NCBI GenBank assembly: GCA_030691225.1
Contig: JAUYES010000206.1
Location: 1-7,462, forward strand
Direction of reading: 5' to 3'
Source of the DNA: Holophaga sp.
Lineage (GTDB): Bacteria > Acidobacteriota > Holophagae > Holophagales > Holophagaceae
DNA: 7,462 nt
Part shown: positions 1-6,657 of the stretch, one piece after another
Numbering within the stretch: position 1 is the first letter of the stretch
Layout: each line of letters starts with the position of its first letter
Program-made: the position numbers and the translations under genes
Notes under the pieces: model-generated
Database searches by the model: none
The model's input: only the letters and a program-made list of their open reading frames with translations
What the model was told of the DNA's origin: nothing

Positions 1-133
1 GCGCGGGTGGGGCCATGGCGAGGATGGCGTTGGGGGTGAGGGTGGGCGGAAGCGCTTCGAAAGGCCGAAGGCTACCCTGGGGCAGGGCGTGGGTGAACAT
101 GGAAACCTCCTGAAGGTGAAGGTCTGGGTTCAT
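1..133 (-). CDS. 5' end of an unidentified protein, running off the left edge
   Basis: An open minus-strand frame enters from the left edge with no stop. Two in-frame ATG codons could start it. ATG at 133 has GGAGG (complement of 141-145) 7 nt upstream. ATG at 100 has a stronger AGGAGG (complement of 106-111) 5 nt upstream. The shorter form begins MFTHALPQGSLRPFEALPPT and gives 33 residues in the window; the longer adds 11 residues (MNPDLHLQEVS). The visible part is rich in Pro, Ala and Leu, with no signal peptide, membrane segment or recognisable motif. I do not recognise the family and assign no function. It lies downstream of recO in the same direction but is separated by about 245 bp, so it probably has its own promoter. 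The gene call rests on the open frame and the two good ribosome-binding sites. Confidence 0.6.
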   Translation of the reverse strand, partial: MNPDLHLQEVSMFTHALPQGSLRPFEALPPTLTPNAILAMAPPA

Positions 134-274
134 CGCGGCCCCTCCGGTGGATGGGTGCCGTTCGCGGGGTGGCCTGAAGCGCCGAAGCTCCGGGATCACC
201 AAGCGCCAGAGAAAACGCGGAGCCGTCTTGGCTGCCCCGTGTTTGCTCCCGATGTCCCAAAGACCGTTTGCACA

Positions 275-302
275 GGTATCGGTTCGCGGGGAAAAGAGTC
301 AA
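275..302 (-). promoter_or_regulatory. candidate sigma-70 promoter for the leftmost gene
   Basis: On the minus strand, TTGACT (complement of 297-302) matches the -35 consensus at 5 of 6 bases. It is followed after 16 bp by GATACC (complement of 275-280), which matches the -10 consensus at only 3 of 6. Transcription from here would leave a leader of about 135 nt before the first possible start at 133. The rest of 101-378 shows no gene; the repeated AAGCGCC at 177-183 and 203-209 is the only other pattern seen there. The weak -10 makes this tentative. Confidence 0.28.
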
Positions 303-378
303 TACGGTGCGCAAAAGATTACGTGGATGTGGCGTTGGCGATGGTTTACCACCGCTTTGTCATGGGTAAAGCCCAGTG

Positions 379-1122
379 TCACGCCAACATTCGATGCAGC
401 ACATCGTAGCTGCCTACGCGCCCGCCCAATTCCCGAATCAAGCGACCGCGCAGCAGTTCCGTCACGACCTTGGCGGCTTCGCTGCTGCCGGGATCGGGTG
501 CTTCCTCCGCAGGGGCCGTTCTCAAAATTCGCAAGTATTCGCGGGTTCCTGTGGGCAGGGCCTCGAAGGGATCCACCGGAGTGCACGCGGCGCAGCGCCA
601 GCCGTGGTCATCGGAGAGCATGACCAAGGGGGCAGAATCATTGCCGCAGTGGCCGCAGGTGCGGGGATGGGGCAGCAAGCCAAGGCAATGCAACAACCAA
701 TGCTCGGCATAGGCCAACACCGCCATGGCCATTTCAGGCTTGGCTTTCAGGGCACGCCCGCAGGCCGAGAGCAGGCGAAACAATCGTTCGTCCTCCACGC
801 CTTCCCGGGCCACACGATCGAAGAGATCCGCCAGGCAGGCCACCACCAGATTGGATTCGAGATGGCCAAGGGTCAGGGGTGAATGCTGCAGCTCACAGCG
901 GGTGATGCGGCGCACTTCCACGTGCTCCTTGCCAAAGAAACTCACCCGCACTAGGCTCATGGGCTCAAAGGCCGATACCCATTTGGCGGTAGGTTTCTTG
1001 GCGCCCTTGGCCAGCCCCACCAAGCGTTCGCCGTGTTCGGTCAAAAACGACACGATCAGGCCACCTTCCTGGAAGGGCGTGGGGCGAAGCACGATGGCCG
1101 CGTGCGTGCGGATCATGGTCAT
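379..1122 (-). CDS. recO: DNA repair protein RecO
   Basis: A 247-residue protein, the usual RecO length. RecO works in the RecFOR pathway: it binds SSB and single-stranded DNA, loads RecA at gaps, and anneals complementary strands. The N-terminal part (about residues 5-80) matches the RecO OB-fold, with the typical opening in which a short strand leads into F-Q-E-G and a later FLTEHGERLVGLAKGAKK stretch. The helical C-terminal part carries a zinc-finger-like arrangement: C156-x2-C159 (CGHC) and C177-x2-C180 (CAAC). I chose ATG at 1122; ATG at 1116 is also possible, and neither has a visible Shine-Dalgarno sequence. The frame upstream is open back to a TGA at about 1210-1212 but has no other ATG or GTG. 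The gene is divergent from the transglutaminase-like gene, with 89 bp between the starts. Confidence 0.95.
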   Translation of the reverse strand: MTMIRTHAAIVLRPTPFQEGGLIVSFLTEHGERLVGLAKGAKKPTAKWVSAFEPMSLVRVSFFGKEHVEVRRITRCELQHSPLTLGHLESNLVVACLADLFDRVAREGVEDERLFRLLSACGRALKAKPEMAMAVLAYAEHWLLHCLGLLPHPRTCGHCGNDSAPLVMLSDDHGWRCAACTPVDPFEALPTGTREYLRILRTAPAEEAPDPGSSEAAKVVTELLRGRLIRELGGRVGSYDVLHRMLA

Positions 1123-1201
1123 AGCGATCAGTGTGGAGGCGGATTCGATGAATTCGGTGAAAAAAATCCATCGCCCAGTGGCCGTCGCTACCCTGGTAAA
1201 T

Positions 1202-1205
1202 GGAG
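1202..1205 (+). promoter_or_regulatory. ribosome-binding site for the transglutaminase-like gene
   Basis: GGAG lies 6 nt before ATG 1212 and fixes this start. The 89-bp gap between the divergent starts (1123-1211) must hold promoters for both recO and this gene, but I see no convincing -35/-10 pair in it on either strand. Confidence 0.6.
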
Positions 1206-1211
1206 TAACTC

Positions 1212-2969
1212 ATGGTTCGAATCCCCCGCCTGGCTGTTCTTTGCTTCCTTTTGATGTCGTGGGTCAATGCCCAGGACAGCACGCGTTTTCGCGTTTGGAT
1301 GGGCGGGCAAGAGGTCGGCGGTCGGGAAATGCGGGTCTCCACGGAAGGTGCGCGCGCGCGCCAGGAAAGCCGCGAATGGATTCGACTCGAACGCCTGGGC
1401 ATGGCCATTGAGCAAAAGATCAACCAGATTACCTTGCGGGGCCCCAATGGCGCCTTGGAGTTCCAATGGACCATCCAGCTTTCACAGGAACCCATGGAGG
1501 GGCGGGCCTTTTGGACGCCTGCCCAACCTCGGCAGCTGCGCATTCTTTCCAAGAATCTCCCCGAACGCTTGGTGGAATTGGACGAGGGCTTGGTCCTTTG
1601 GCCTGGAGAGATCGAACTGCGCCTGAAGAACGCCGCCCGCGCGCGGCAATCGGTGGTGATCAAGGGCTACGCGGCGGCCGTGCAGCAAAGCACCGAGCTC
1701 GATTTGCGCGTGATGGGGCCGGATCCATTACCGGGTTTTCCGGATGCGGTGCGCTTCAAGGGGCAGAGCCGAGCAGGGTCGATGATTTCCGAGACTGAAG
1801 TTTGGATTTCTCCCACGGCCGGTGAAGTGAAGGAATCGGGCCTGATCAGTGGATTGTCGTTGCTGGTACAGCGCATGGAATTGCCTGCCCCCCACCTAGC
1901 GGCCGAACCCGAATTTTTTGCCCGTACCCTGAACACGCTGCCACCGCATCCTTTCCTGGTGTGGCTGCCCGAGGCCACCTTGGCGTGGAAAGGGCAGGGC
2001 GAGCAGCGCCTGCCCGAGGATGATCAGCAACGCAAAGTAGGACCCAATCGCATTCGTGTGATGCGCGCCCTGTTGCCGAATGCTGCGGAAGCCTCGCAGT
2101 TGCCAGTGCTTGGCCAACCCGGTGCCCAGGACATTCCATACTTGGCACAATCGCCTTTGTTGCAATTCCGAGATCCGCTTTTCGATGGTTTGGTGGCTCG
2201 TCTTCGAGCGCCCAAACAGGCCACTCGTTGGCAATTGGCCCAGGCCGTGAATCGATTTGTCTTCGACTGGATCTCCGAAAAGGATTACACCGTGGGCTTC
2301 GCCTCGGCCCTGGAAGTGGTCCGACGGCCCAAGGGCGATTGCACCGAACATGGCGTGCTTGCGGTGGCCCTGCTTCGTCGCCTTGGCGTGCCCGCGCGCG
2401 GTGCCGTGGGTTGGATCGGCACCGCCGGGATCATGGGCCTGCACTTTTGGGTGGAAGTGAATCTGAACGATCGTTGGATACCCATCGATCCAACCTTCAA
2501 CGAGGCTCCCGCATCGACCCTGCACCTCAAGTTGGGCACCACCGATCTGGCGGATCTTGGCAGCGTGGGGTGGGATACGGCGGGCACTCAGTTCGTGGGT
2601 GGCCGTTGGGTGCCCGAAGGCCCATGGGCCAAGGCCATCCGCACGGAAGGCGACCGAATTTTCGCTCCCGGTGGCGAGACCCTGCGCCTGCCCAGTGCGA
2701 CCTGGAAGTGGAGCGAAGACGTCCTGGCCCTGCGGTGGCGGGGCATTCATCTGGTGGAAGCCGTGCCCCATCCATTGGCTCAAACCTTGAAGGGCGCCCG
2801 CATCTTTGAAAGTGCGCTCAGTCATCGGCGGGGCTGGTGGCAACCCCTCGAACAGAGGCTCTGGATCAGCCTCGACGCCGATCACTGGCTGCAGGTATCC
2901 TCCCTCGATCAAACTGCTGCCTTGGAATTACTCGATCAACTGGAATGGCAACCCGCCCCAAGGCGCTGA
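1212..2969 (+). CDS. secreted transglutaminase-like domain protein
   Basis: A 585-residue protein with a Sec signal peptide: a basic start (MVRIPR), a hydrophobic core, and a likely signal peptidase I site after V-N-A at residue 20. It is therefore exported, probably to the periplasm. The transglutaminase/protease-like core lies at about residues 340-430. Its candidate triad is Cys377 in GDCTEHGVLAVALLRRLGVP, His411 in LHFWVEV, and Asp426 in WIPIDPTF. The fold includes cross-linking enzymes, amidases and cysteine peptidases, so the reaction cannot be read from sequence; the intact triad argues for activity. Residues about 21-330 look like a beta-rich N-terminal region without a domain I recognise, and residues 430-585 form a C-terminal extension. 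The aldehyde dehydrogenase gene starts 13 bp after its stop, so the two are probably co-transcribed. No frameshift or truncation is seen. Confidence 0.9.
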   Translation: MVRIPRLAVLCFLLMSWVNAQDSTRFRVWMGGQEVGGREMRVSTEGARARQESREWIRLERLGMAIEQKINQITLRGPNGALEFQWTIQLSQEPMEGRAFWTPAQPRQLRILSKNLPERLVELDEGLVLWPGEIELRLKNAARARQSVVIKGYAAAVQQSTELDLRVMGPDPLPGFPDAVRFKGQSRAGSMISETEVWISPTAGEVKESGLISGLSLLVQRMELPAPHLAAEPEFFARTLNTLPPHPFLVWLPEATLAWKGQGEQRLPEDDQQRKVGPNRIRVMRALLPNAAEASQLPVLGQPGAQDIPYLAQSPLLQFRDPLFDGLVARLRAPKQATRWQLAQAVNRFVFDWISEKDYTVGFASALEVVRRPKGDCTEHGVLAVALLRRLGVPARGAVGWIGTAGIMGLHFWVEVNLNDRWIPIDPTFNEAPASTLHLKLGTTDLADLGSVGWDTAGTQFVGGRWVPEGPWAKAIRTEGDRIFAPGGETLRLPSATWKWSEDVLALRWRGIHLVEAVPHPLAQTLKGARIFESALSHRRGWWQPLEQRLWISLDADHWLQVSSLDQTAALELLDQLEWQPAPRR

Positions 2970-2982
2970 CCCGGAGCTTTCC

Positions 2983-4311
2983 ATGACCTTTGATGTGGAC
3001 CTCACCCTGACTCGCAGTGTCGATGCCTTTAGTCATTGGCGAACGGCCTCACGATTGGCGCGCCGGAAATTACTGGAGGCCTGGCTACCTCACTATCGCG
3101 CTACGGCCGATACTTTGGCACAGCTTATTTCCCTGGAAACTGGCAAGCCCATCACCCTCGCCAAGGGCGAAGTTCAGCGCGGTGCCGCCACGCTGCAGGC
3201 CACGCTGGAAGCCATCGCCAGCTTTGGCGAAGAGGCCATTCCCTACGATCTGATGGAGGGCGCGGAAGGTTGTCGAGCCACGCTGCGGCGTTTTCCGCGC
3301 GGCCCGGTGCTGGCCATCACGCCCTTCAATTTCCCCGTAAACTTAGCCCTGCACAAGCTGGCACCGGCCCTGGCTGCGGGTTGCAGCGTGGTGTGGAAGC
3401 CTTGCCCCCAAGCACCTCAACTGGCGAAACTCCTGTGGGAGACCTTCGAGGCCGCGCGGCGCGACGTGAAGGCGCCGGAGTTCCTCCTGCAAATGGCCCA
3501 GGTGGAACCCCTTGTGGCCGAAGGTTTGGCCAAGGATGCGCGGATCGAAGTGGTGAGCTTCACGGGCAGCGAGCGCGTGGGCCTGCACCTGAAAGCCATC
3601 CTGCAAGGCAAGCCGCTCACCCTCGAACTGGGGGGCAATGCCGCCGTGGTTCTGGATGCGGGCCTCGATGTGGCAAAGGTGGCTCGGCAGTTAGCCCCTG
3701 CCGCCGCGGCTGGGGCTGGTCAGAGCTGCTGCAAGGCCCAGCGCTTTTACATCCATGCCGATCTATGGGAAGCCTTCGTTCCCGCCTTCCTGGAGGCCAT
3801 CAAGGCCCTTCCCGTGGGCGATCCCATGGATCCCAGAGTAATGGTCGGCCCCCTCATCGATGAAGCCACCGCCCAGCGCAATGACACCGCTCTGGACGCC
3901 GCCGTGAGTCGAGGCGCCCAAGTGCTTTTGCGCGGGCCGCGCCAAGGGCGTTTGTTGCCACCTGCCGTGCTCACGGGTGTAGGCGAAGACGAGTTCTTGG
4001 TCTGCGAGGAATGCTTCGCGCCCATCTCGATGCTGATTCCTGTGGCCACCTTCGAGGAAGGCCTACAAAAGGCCGCCACCACCCGGTTTGGCCTGCGTGC
4101 CTCGGTCTACAGCCGAGATGCCCGGCACCTGCAACAGGCCTGCGACCAGCTCCGCACCGGCGGCGTACTACTCAACCTCCCACCCACCTTCCGCCTCGAT
4201 GCCGCCCCCTTCGGCGGCCTCGGTCATTCCGGCCAAGGCCTGGAAGGCCCGCGCTGGGCCATGGAAACCTTCACCGAGGCCCGGCTCATCGTTGAGGGAC
4301 CAGTGGTTTAG
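2983..4311 (+). CDS. aldehyde dehydrogenase family protein (NAD(P)-dependent)
   Basis: A 442-residue member of the ALDH superfamily, which oxidises aldehydes to acids (or acyl-CoA) with NAD(P). Key residues: Asn116 in TPFNFPVN; Lys139 in VVWKP (cofactor binding); FTGSERVG at 193-200; general-base Glu215 in LTLELGGN; catalytic Cys249 in GQSCCKAQR; and Glu343 in EECFAP, where most relatives have F-G-P. The C-terminal PFGGLGHSGQGLEG matches the oligomerisation region. It is about 40 residues shorter than typical ALDHs, lacking the usual N-terminal strand region. The start at 2983 is supported by GGAG (2973-2976) 6 nt upstream. The frame is open back to 2806, but that extension lies inside the preceding gene. 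The substrate is unknown; a role in triose or lactaldehyde oxidation is conceivable given nearby glycolytic genes, but the sequence does not show it. It probably forms an operon with the transglutaminase-like gene. Confidence 0.92.
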   Translation: MTFDVDLTLTRSVDAFSHWRTASRLARRKLLEAWLPHYRATADTLAQLISLETGKPITLAKGEVQRGAATLQATLEAIASFGEEAIPYDLMEGAEGCRATLRRFPRGPVLAITPFNFPVNLALHKLAPALAAGCSVVWKPCPQAPQLAKLLWETFEAARRDVKAPEFLLQMAQVEPLVAEGLAKDARIEVVSFTGSERVGLHLKAILQGKPLTLELGGNAAVVLDAGLDVAKVARQLAPAAAAGAGQSCCKAQRFYIHADLWEAFVPAFLEAIKALPVGDPMDPRVMVGPLIDEATAQRNDTALDAAVSRGAQVLLRGPRQGRLLPPAVLTGVGEDEFLVCEECFAPISMLIPVATFEEGLQKAATTRFGLRASVYSRDARHLQQACDQLRTGGVLLNLPPTFRLDAAPFGGLGHSGQGLEGPRWAMETFTEARLIVEGPVV

Positions 4312-4431
4312 GCATAAGGCCGCAACGGTCTGTCATTATTCCTAGTAAAAAATGGCTCTTCACGGATTTCCGGAAAAATCCACCAAGGGCGGGGTTCAGG
4401 CTGTCCTCAATGGGAGATCGATTTCTTTCCA

Positions 4432-4459
4432 ATCGCTGTGTATCGCTGTGCATCGCTGG
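4432..4459 (+). repeat. left arm of a 28-bp inverted repeat
   Basis: This arm is three head-to-tail units of about 10 bp, each beginning ATCGCTG (4432, 4442, 4452). Its reverse complement recurs at 4632-4659 with 26 of 28 matches. Weaker similarity continues inward (a CTCTTTTT-like stretch at about 4465-4472 against TCTTTT on the other arm). Confidence 0.85.
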
Positions 4460-4631
4460 TTCAACTCTTTTTCGGCTTAGAGCTAAGGCGCAGGCAGGCG
4501 AAGCGCAACGGTCGCCCACCGGCGAAATCTCAATGTTTGGAATTGCAGAGTAAAGATATTCCACCGAAGGCAATGGCCCACCAGTGGCAATGACTCATGG
4601 AGTGCCAGCCAGAAACAGTAAAAGACTGTAG

Positions 4632-4659
4632 CCAGCGATGTACAGCGATACACAGAGAT
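4632..4659 (-). repeat. right arm of a 28-bp inverted repeat
   Basis: Read on the minus strand, this matches 4432-4459 at 26 of 28 positions; its first unit is ATCTCTG rather than ATCGCTG, and one G in the second unit is A. With the left arm it bounds a 228-bp segment. I see no clear target-site duplication flanking the arms and no transposase inside, so a MITE-like or dispersed intergenic repeat is possible but unproven. Confidence 0.85.
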
Positions 4660-4692
4660 GAAAAGCCAAGTGATCAAGTCAAACAGCCAGGC

Positions 4693-4742
4693 CAACCCTT
4701 TTTACTCAGATTCGTGAAGAGCCAAAAAAAGGCGGAGGGTTG
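4693..4742. terminator. imperfect hairpin, possible terminator between convergent units
   Basis: Two overlapping pairings are possible: CAACCCT (4693-4699) with AGGGTTG (4736-4742), or CCTTTTT (4697-4703) with AAAAAGG (4726-4732). The first can be extended by TTTT/AAAA after a 5-nt bulge. A T-run appears on either strand, but within the stem rather than after it. It lies 60 nt past the stop of the last minus-strand gene, so a terminator role is plausible from position only. Confidence 0.28.
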
Positions 4743-4802
4743 CGAAGGAAGATGCAACGTAATGGCCTTAACTTCATGCTGGCTCAATGGCCATCATTCC
4801 CG

Positions 4803-4970
4803 CTATTCCAGGTATTCCTTGCCAATCCACCGCGCGCCCCAGAGGCCGACGCCGCTGAGGATGCTGCTCAACACCACGGCGGTGGTGATTCCCACGAAGG
4901 CACCAAGCCACCAGCCCAGCCAACCGCCAAGGCTAAGGCCCATGAAGCCGAAAATGCCGCGCATACTCAT
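4803..4970 (-). CDS. small glycine-rich membrane protein (hypothetical)
   Basis: A 55-residue protein, beginning MSMRGIFGFMG. Residues about 4-47 are almost continuously hydrophobic and rich in Gly and Trp (GGWLGWWLGAFVG), consistent with a helical hairpin of two short membrane segments packed by glycines; the C-terminus is charged (ARWIGKEYLE). I assign no function. Similar short proteins of this style are, as I recall, common hypothetical proteins in Acidobacteriota. The ATG at 4970 follows the stop of the upstream gene by one base (TGA-A-ATG), suggesting translational coupling; ATG at 4964 is an alternative. The same frame extends up to an ATG at 5006, but that would overlap the upstream gene and add a non-hydrophobic stretch, so I reject it. 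It is the last gene of the probable pyk transcript. Confidence 0.72.
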   Translation of the reverse strand: MSMRGIFGFMGLSLGGWLGWWLGAFVGITTAVVLSSILSGVGLWGARWIGKEYLE

Positions 4971-4971
4971 T

Positions 4972-5169
4972 TCAGCTTTGCCCTCGGTCCCGGCAAAAGG
5001 CTGCAAAACTCCGGTCCCAGAGGGCTTCGCCTTGCGTTGTGAAGAAGCAGCCGGGCACTTCGTTCACGCGGCGATGCTTGGCCACGCAGGCGCAGCACTT
5101 GCCCCGCAATGGGCAGCTCAGATAGGTGCAGGTGCAGCCTTTGGCGGTGGTGTCTAGATCACATTGCAT
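4972..5169 (-). CDS. cysteine-rich small protein, DUF6485-like
   Basis: A 65-residue protein with nine cysteines (positions 3, 12, 14, 19, 25, 26, 28, 41, 59). The pattern C-T-C-T-Y-x2-C-P-x-R-G-x-C-C-x-C, then H32, then E-V-P-G-C-F-F (residues 37-43), then W-D-R-S-F matches what I recall of DUF6485 proteins, a family of unknown function. The cysteines suggest metal (zinc or iron-sulphur) binding; no signal peptide is seen, so it is probably cytosolic. I chose ATG at 5169 because the family starts M-x-C; the frame also allows ATG at 5196, adding nine residues. Neither start has a strong Shine-Dalgarno sequence. It lies 43 bp after the pyk stop on the same strand and ends one base before the membrane-protein gene. 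Confidence 0.78.
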   Translation of the reverse strand: MQCDLDTTAKGCTCTYLSCPLRGKCCACVAKHRRVNEVPGCFFTTQGEALWDRSFAAFCRDRGQS

Positions 5170-5212
5170 GGGTGTTCGTTCGCTTCCCGTCGGCATCTTC
5201 TGACGCAGTCTT

Positions 5213-6631
5213 TCAGTAGGACAATACGCGCAGGGTATTGGTGCTGCCTGCGGTCCACAACGGATGCCCCAGGGTCATGACAACGCGATCGCCGGGTTTT
5301 AGATCGTGTTCGGATTTCAGGATGGGTTCCATGGAGGCGACCATCTCCGAAAGGTGATCGGCCCGGGGAATCACGAGGCTCTTGACGCCGCGCAATAGAC
5401 CCATGCGCCGTGCATTCTTTTCATCCGTGGTGGCACCCACTACGGGGGTATTGCCAGCCAAGCGGCTCACCATGCGGGCGCTGCCACCCCCTTCGGTGAA
5501 GACCAAAAGCAATTTGGCTTTCAGCTCTTCGGCCGTGCGGCAGGCGGCAAAGGCCACGGAAACATCGGTGCGAGTGGTGAAGGTTTCAGGAAGACGATCA
5601 GCTCGCCGCCCCGAGGCAGGTGGTACGTGATCATCAGCATCCTCGGCGATGCGAGCGAGCCACTGCACGGCTTCCAGCGGGTATTTTCCGGCGGCGCTCT
5701 CACCGCTGAGCATCACGGCATCGGTGCCATCCCAAATGGCATTGGCAATATCGCTGGCTTCGGCGCGGGTGGGTTGAGAATTTTCGATCATGCTCTCCAG
5801 CATTTGGGTGGCCGTGATCACGGGTTTCAGCGCCTGGCGTGCCATGCGGATGATGTGTTTCTGCAGGCTGGGAACCTTCTCGACACCCAGTTCTACGCCC
5901 AAGTCGCCGCGAGCCACCATCACGCCCCAGGAGCAGGCCAAAATCTCCTCGAGGTAATCCAGGGCCTGGGGATGCTCAATCTTGGCGATGATGGGCTGGC
6001 TGCCACCGAAGGCGCGGACCGTGGCCTGGAGCGCCTGTACATCGGCTGCGCGGCGGACGAAACTTTGCGCGAAAAAATCCACACCCTGCTCGATGCCCCA
6101 TTTGATGTCTTCTAAATCCTTGGGAGTGATGGGGTCGAAGGCCACATCGAAGCCGATGGGATGGACGCCCTTGCGCGATTTAAGAAGGCCGCCCACCTTG
6201 ACGATGACGCCGATGAAGCCGCTGCGAACTTCGGTCACTTCCAAGGCGAGGTTGCCATCATCCAACACCCAGGATTGGCCGACCTTGGCACCGCGAAACA
6301 ATTCGGGGTGGGGCAAGGGCACCGCCCAGGCTTGGCCCGTGGGGGCTTCAGAACCTGCCGGATACAGCGCCCCGTGGGAGCCTTCGACCAATTCCACCGG
6401 TTCCATGATGCCCACGCGCCACTTCGGGCCTTGGAGATCCAGGAAAATAGGTATCCGTCGACCCAGCCCTTCAGCGAGTTCTCGCACCTGCCTCAGGAAC
6501 GGGGTGCGCTCCTCGGGGGTCGAATGGCTGGCATTGATCCGGACGGCATCTGCGATTTCGAGCACTTCTTTTAGGGGGCCACCGTTCAAAAGGGCAGGGC
6601 CGACCGTGTTCACAAGCTTCGTCTTTCGCAC
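5213..6631 (-). CDS. pyk: pyruvate kinase
   Basis: A 472-residue pyruvate kinase: phosphoenolpyruvate + ADP to pyruvate + ATP, the last step of glycolysis, in the cytosol. It has the family order of TIM barrel, B domain (about 74-160) and C-terminal domain (about 340-472). Landmarks: RKTKLVNTVGPA at 2-13; Arg31 and Asn33 in RINASHS (usually R-x-N-F-S-H-G); LDLQGPKWRVG at 64-74; Lys217 and Glu219 in IIAKIEHPQA; ARGDLGVE at 240-247 with Asp243; TATQMLESM at 273-281; and PTRAEASDIANA from 287 with the GESAAGKYP loop. I chose GTG 6631, since GGAGG (complement of 6637-6641) lies 5 nt upstream and the protein then begins at the family's R-K-T-K motif. In-frame ATGs at 6643 and 6658 would add 4 or 9 residues. 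Divergent from the Fis-like gene; two small genes follow. Confidence 0.95.
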   Translation of the reverse strand: MRKTKLVNTVGPALLNGGPLKEVLEIADAVRINASHSTPEERTPFLRQVRELAEGLGRRIPIFLDLQGPKWRVGIMEPVELVEGSHGALYPAGSEAPTGQAWAVPLPHPELFRGAKVGQSWVLDDGNLALEVTEVRSGFIGVIVKVGGLLKSRKGVHPIGFDVAFDPITPKDLEDIKWGIEQGVDFFAQSFVRRAADVQALQATVRAFGGSQPIIAKIEHPQALDYLEEILACSWGVMVARGDLGVELGVEKVPSLQKHIIRMARQALKPVITATQMLESMIENSQPTRAEASDIANAIWDGTDAVMLSGESAAGKYPLEAVQWLARIAEDADDHVPPASGRRADRLPETFTTRTDVSVAFAACRTAEELKAKLLLVFTEGGGSARMVSRLAGNTPVVGATTDEKNARRMGLLRGVKSLVIPRADHLSEMVASMEPILKSEHDLKPGDRVVMTLGHPLWTAGSTNTLRVLSY

Positions 6632-6636
6632 TATTT

Positions 6637-6641
6637 CCTCC
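6637..6641 (-). promoter_or_regulatory. Shine-Dalgarno site that decides the pyk start
   Basis: GGAGG on the minus strand, with 5 nt (AAATA) to GTG 6631. ATG 6658 has no such site, and ATG 6643 has only GAGGA at short spacing. Confidence 0.7.
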
Positions 6642-6657
6642 ATTCTTTCCTCAGCCA

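Larger units (their letters stand above)
4312..4802. other. 491-bp non-coding region between convergent genes
   Basis: This stretch separates the plus-strand ALDH gene from the minus-strand small-protein genes. Codon pattern and AT content differ from the flanking genes, and no frame here looks like a protein. It holds a 6-bp-stem hairpin (GGATTT 4364-4369 / AAATCC 4376-4381) without a T-tract, the inverted-repeat pair at 4432-4659, and an imperfect hairpin at 4693-4742. No canonical Rho-independent terminator for the ALDH operon is visible. Confidence 0.75.

Noticed and set aside
1213..1225. GGTTCGAATCCC resembles a tRNA T-arm
   Set aside because: The flanking bases do not form the 5-bp T-stem, and no D-arm, anticodon arm or acceptor pairing is found upstream. 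The bases encode the start of the transglutaminase-like protein.
1896..2912. 338-residue minus-strand open frame opposite the transglutaminase-like gene
   Set aside because: It lies wholly antisense to a gene with an intact catalytic triad and signal peptide, and its composition (many His, Gln, Gly) shows no motif. Long antisense frames are common at this GC content.
2806..2982. N-terminal extension of the ALDH frame
   Set aside because: It overlaps the end of the transglutaminase-like gene in another frame. ATG 2983 has a good ribosome-binding site, and ALDH similarity starts after it.
3036..3863. 275-residue plus-strand frame inside the ALDH gene
   Set aside because: It is a different frame of a clear ALDH coding region, with low-complexity Gly/Arg/His composition.
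4364..4381. GGATTT/AAATCC hairpin after the ALDH gene as a Rho-independent terminator
   Set aside because: The stem is short and AT-rich and lacks a following T-tract on either strand at the right distance.
4286..4695. Short minus-strand frames across the inverted-repeat region (95 and 70 residues)
   Set aside because: They read through the repeat arms, show no domain or ribosome-binding site, and one overlaps the ALDH 3' end.
4739..4758. GTTGC/GCAAC hairpin on the minus strand before a T-run (4730-4724)
   Set aside because: The stem is only 5 bp with a 10-nt loop, and 8 nt separate it from the T-run, too far for an intrinsic terminator.
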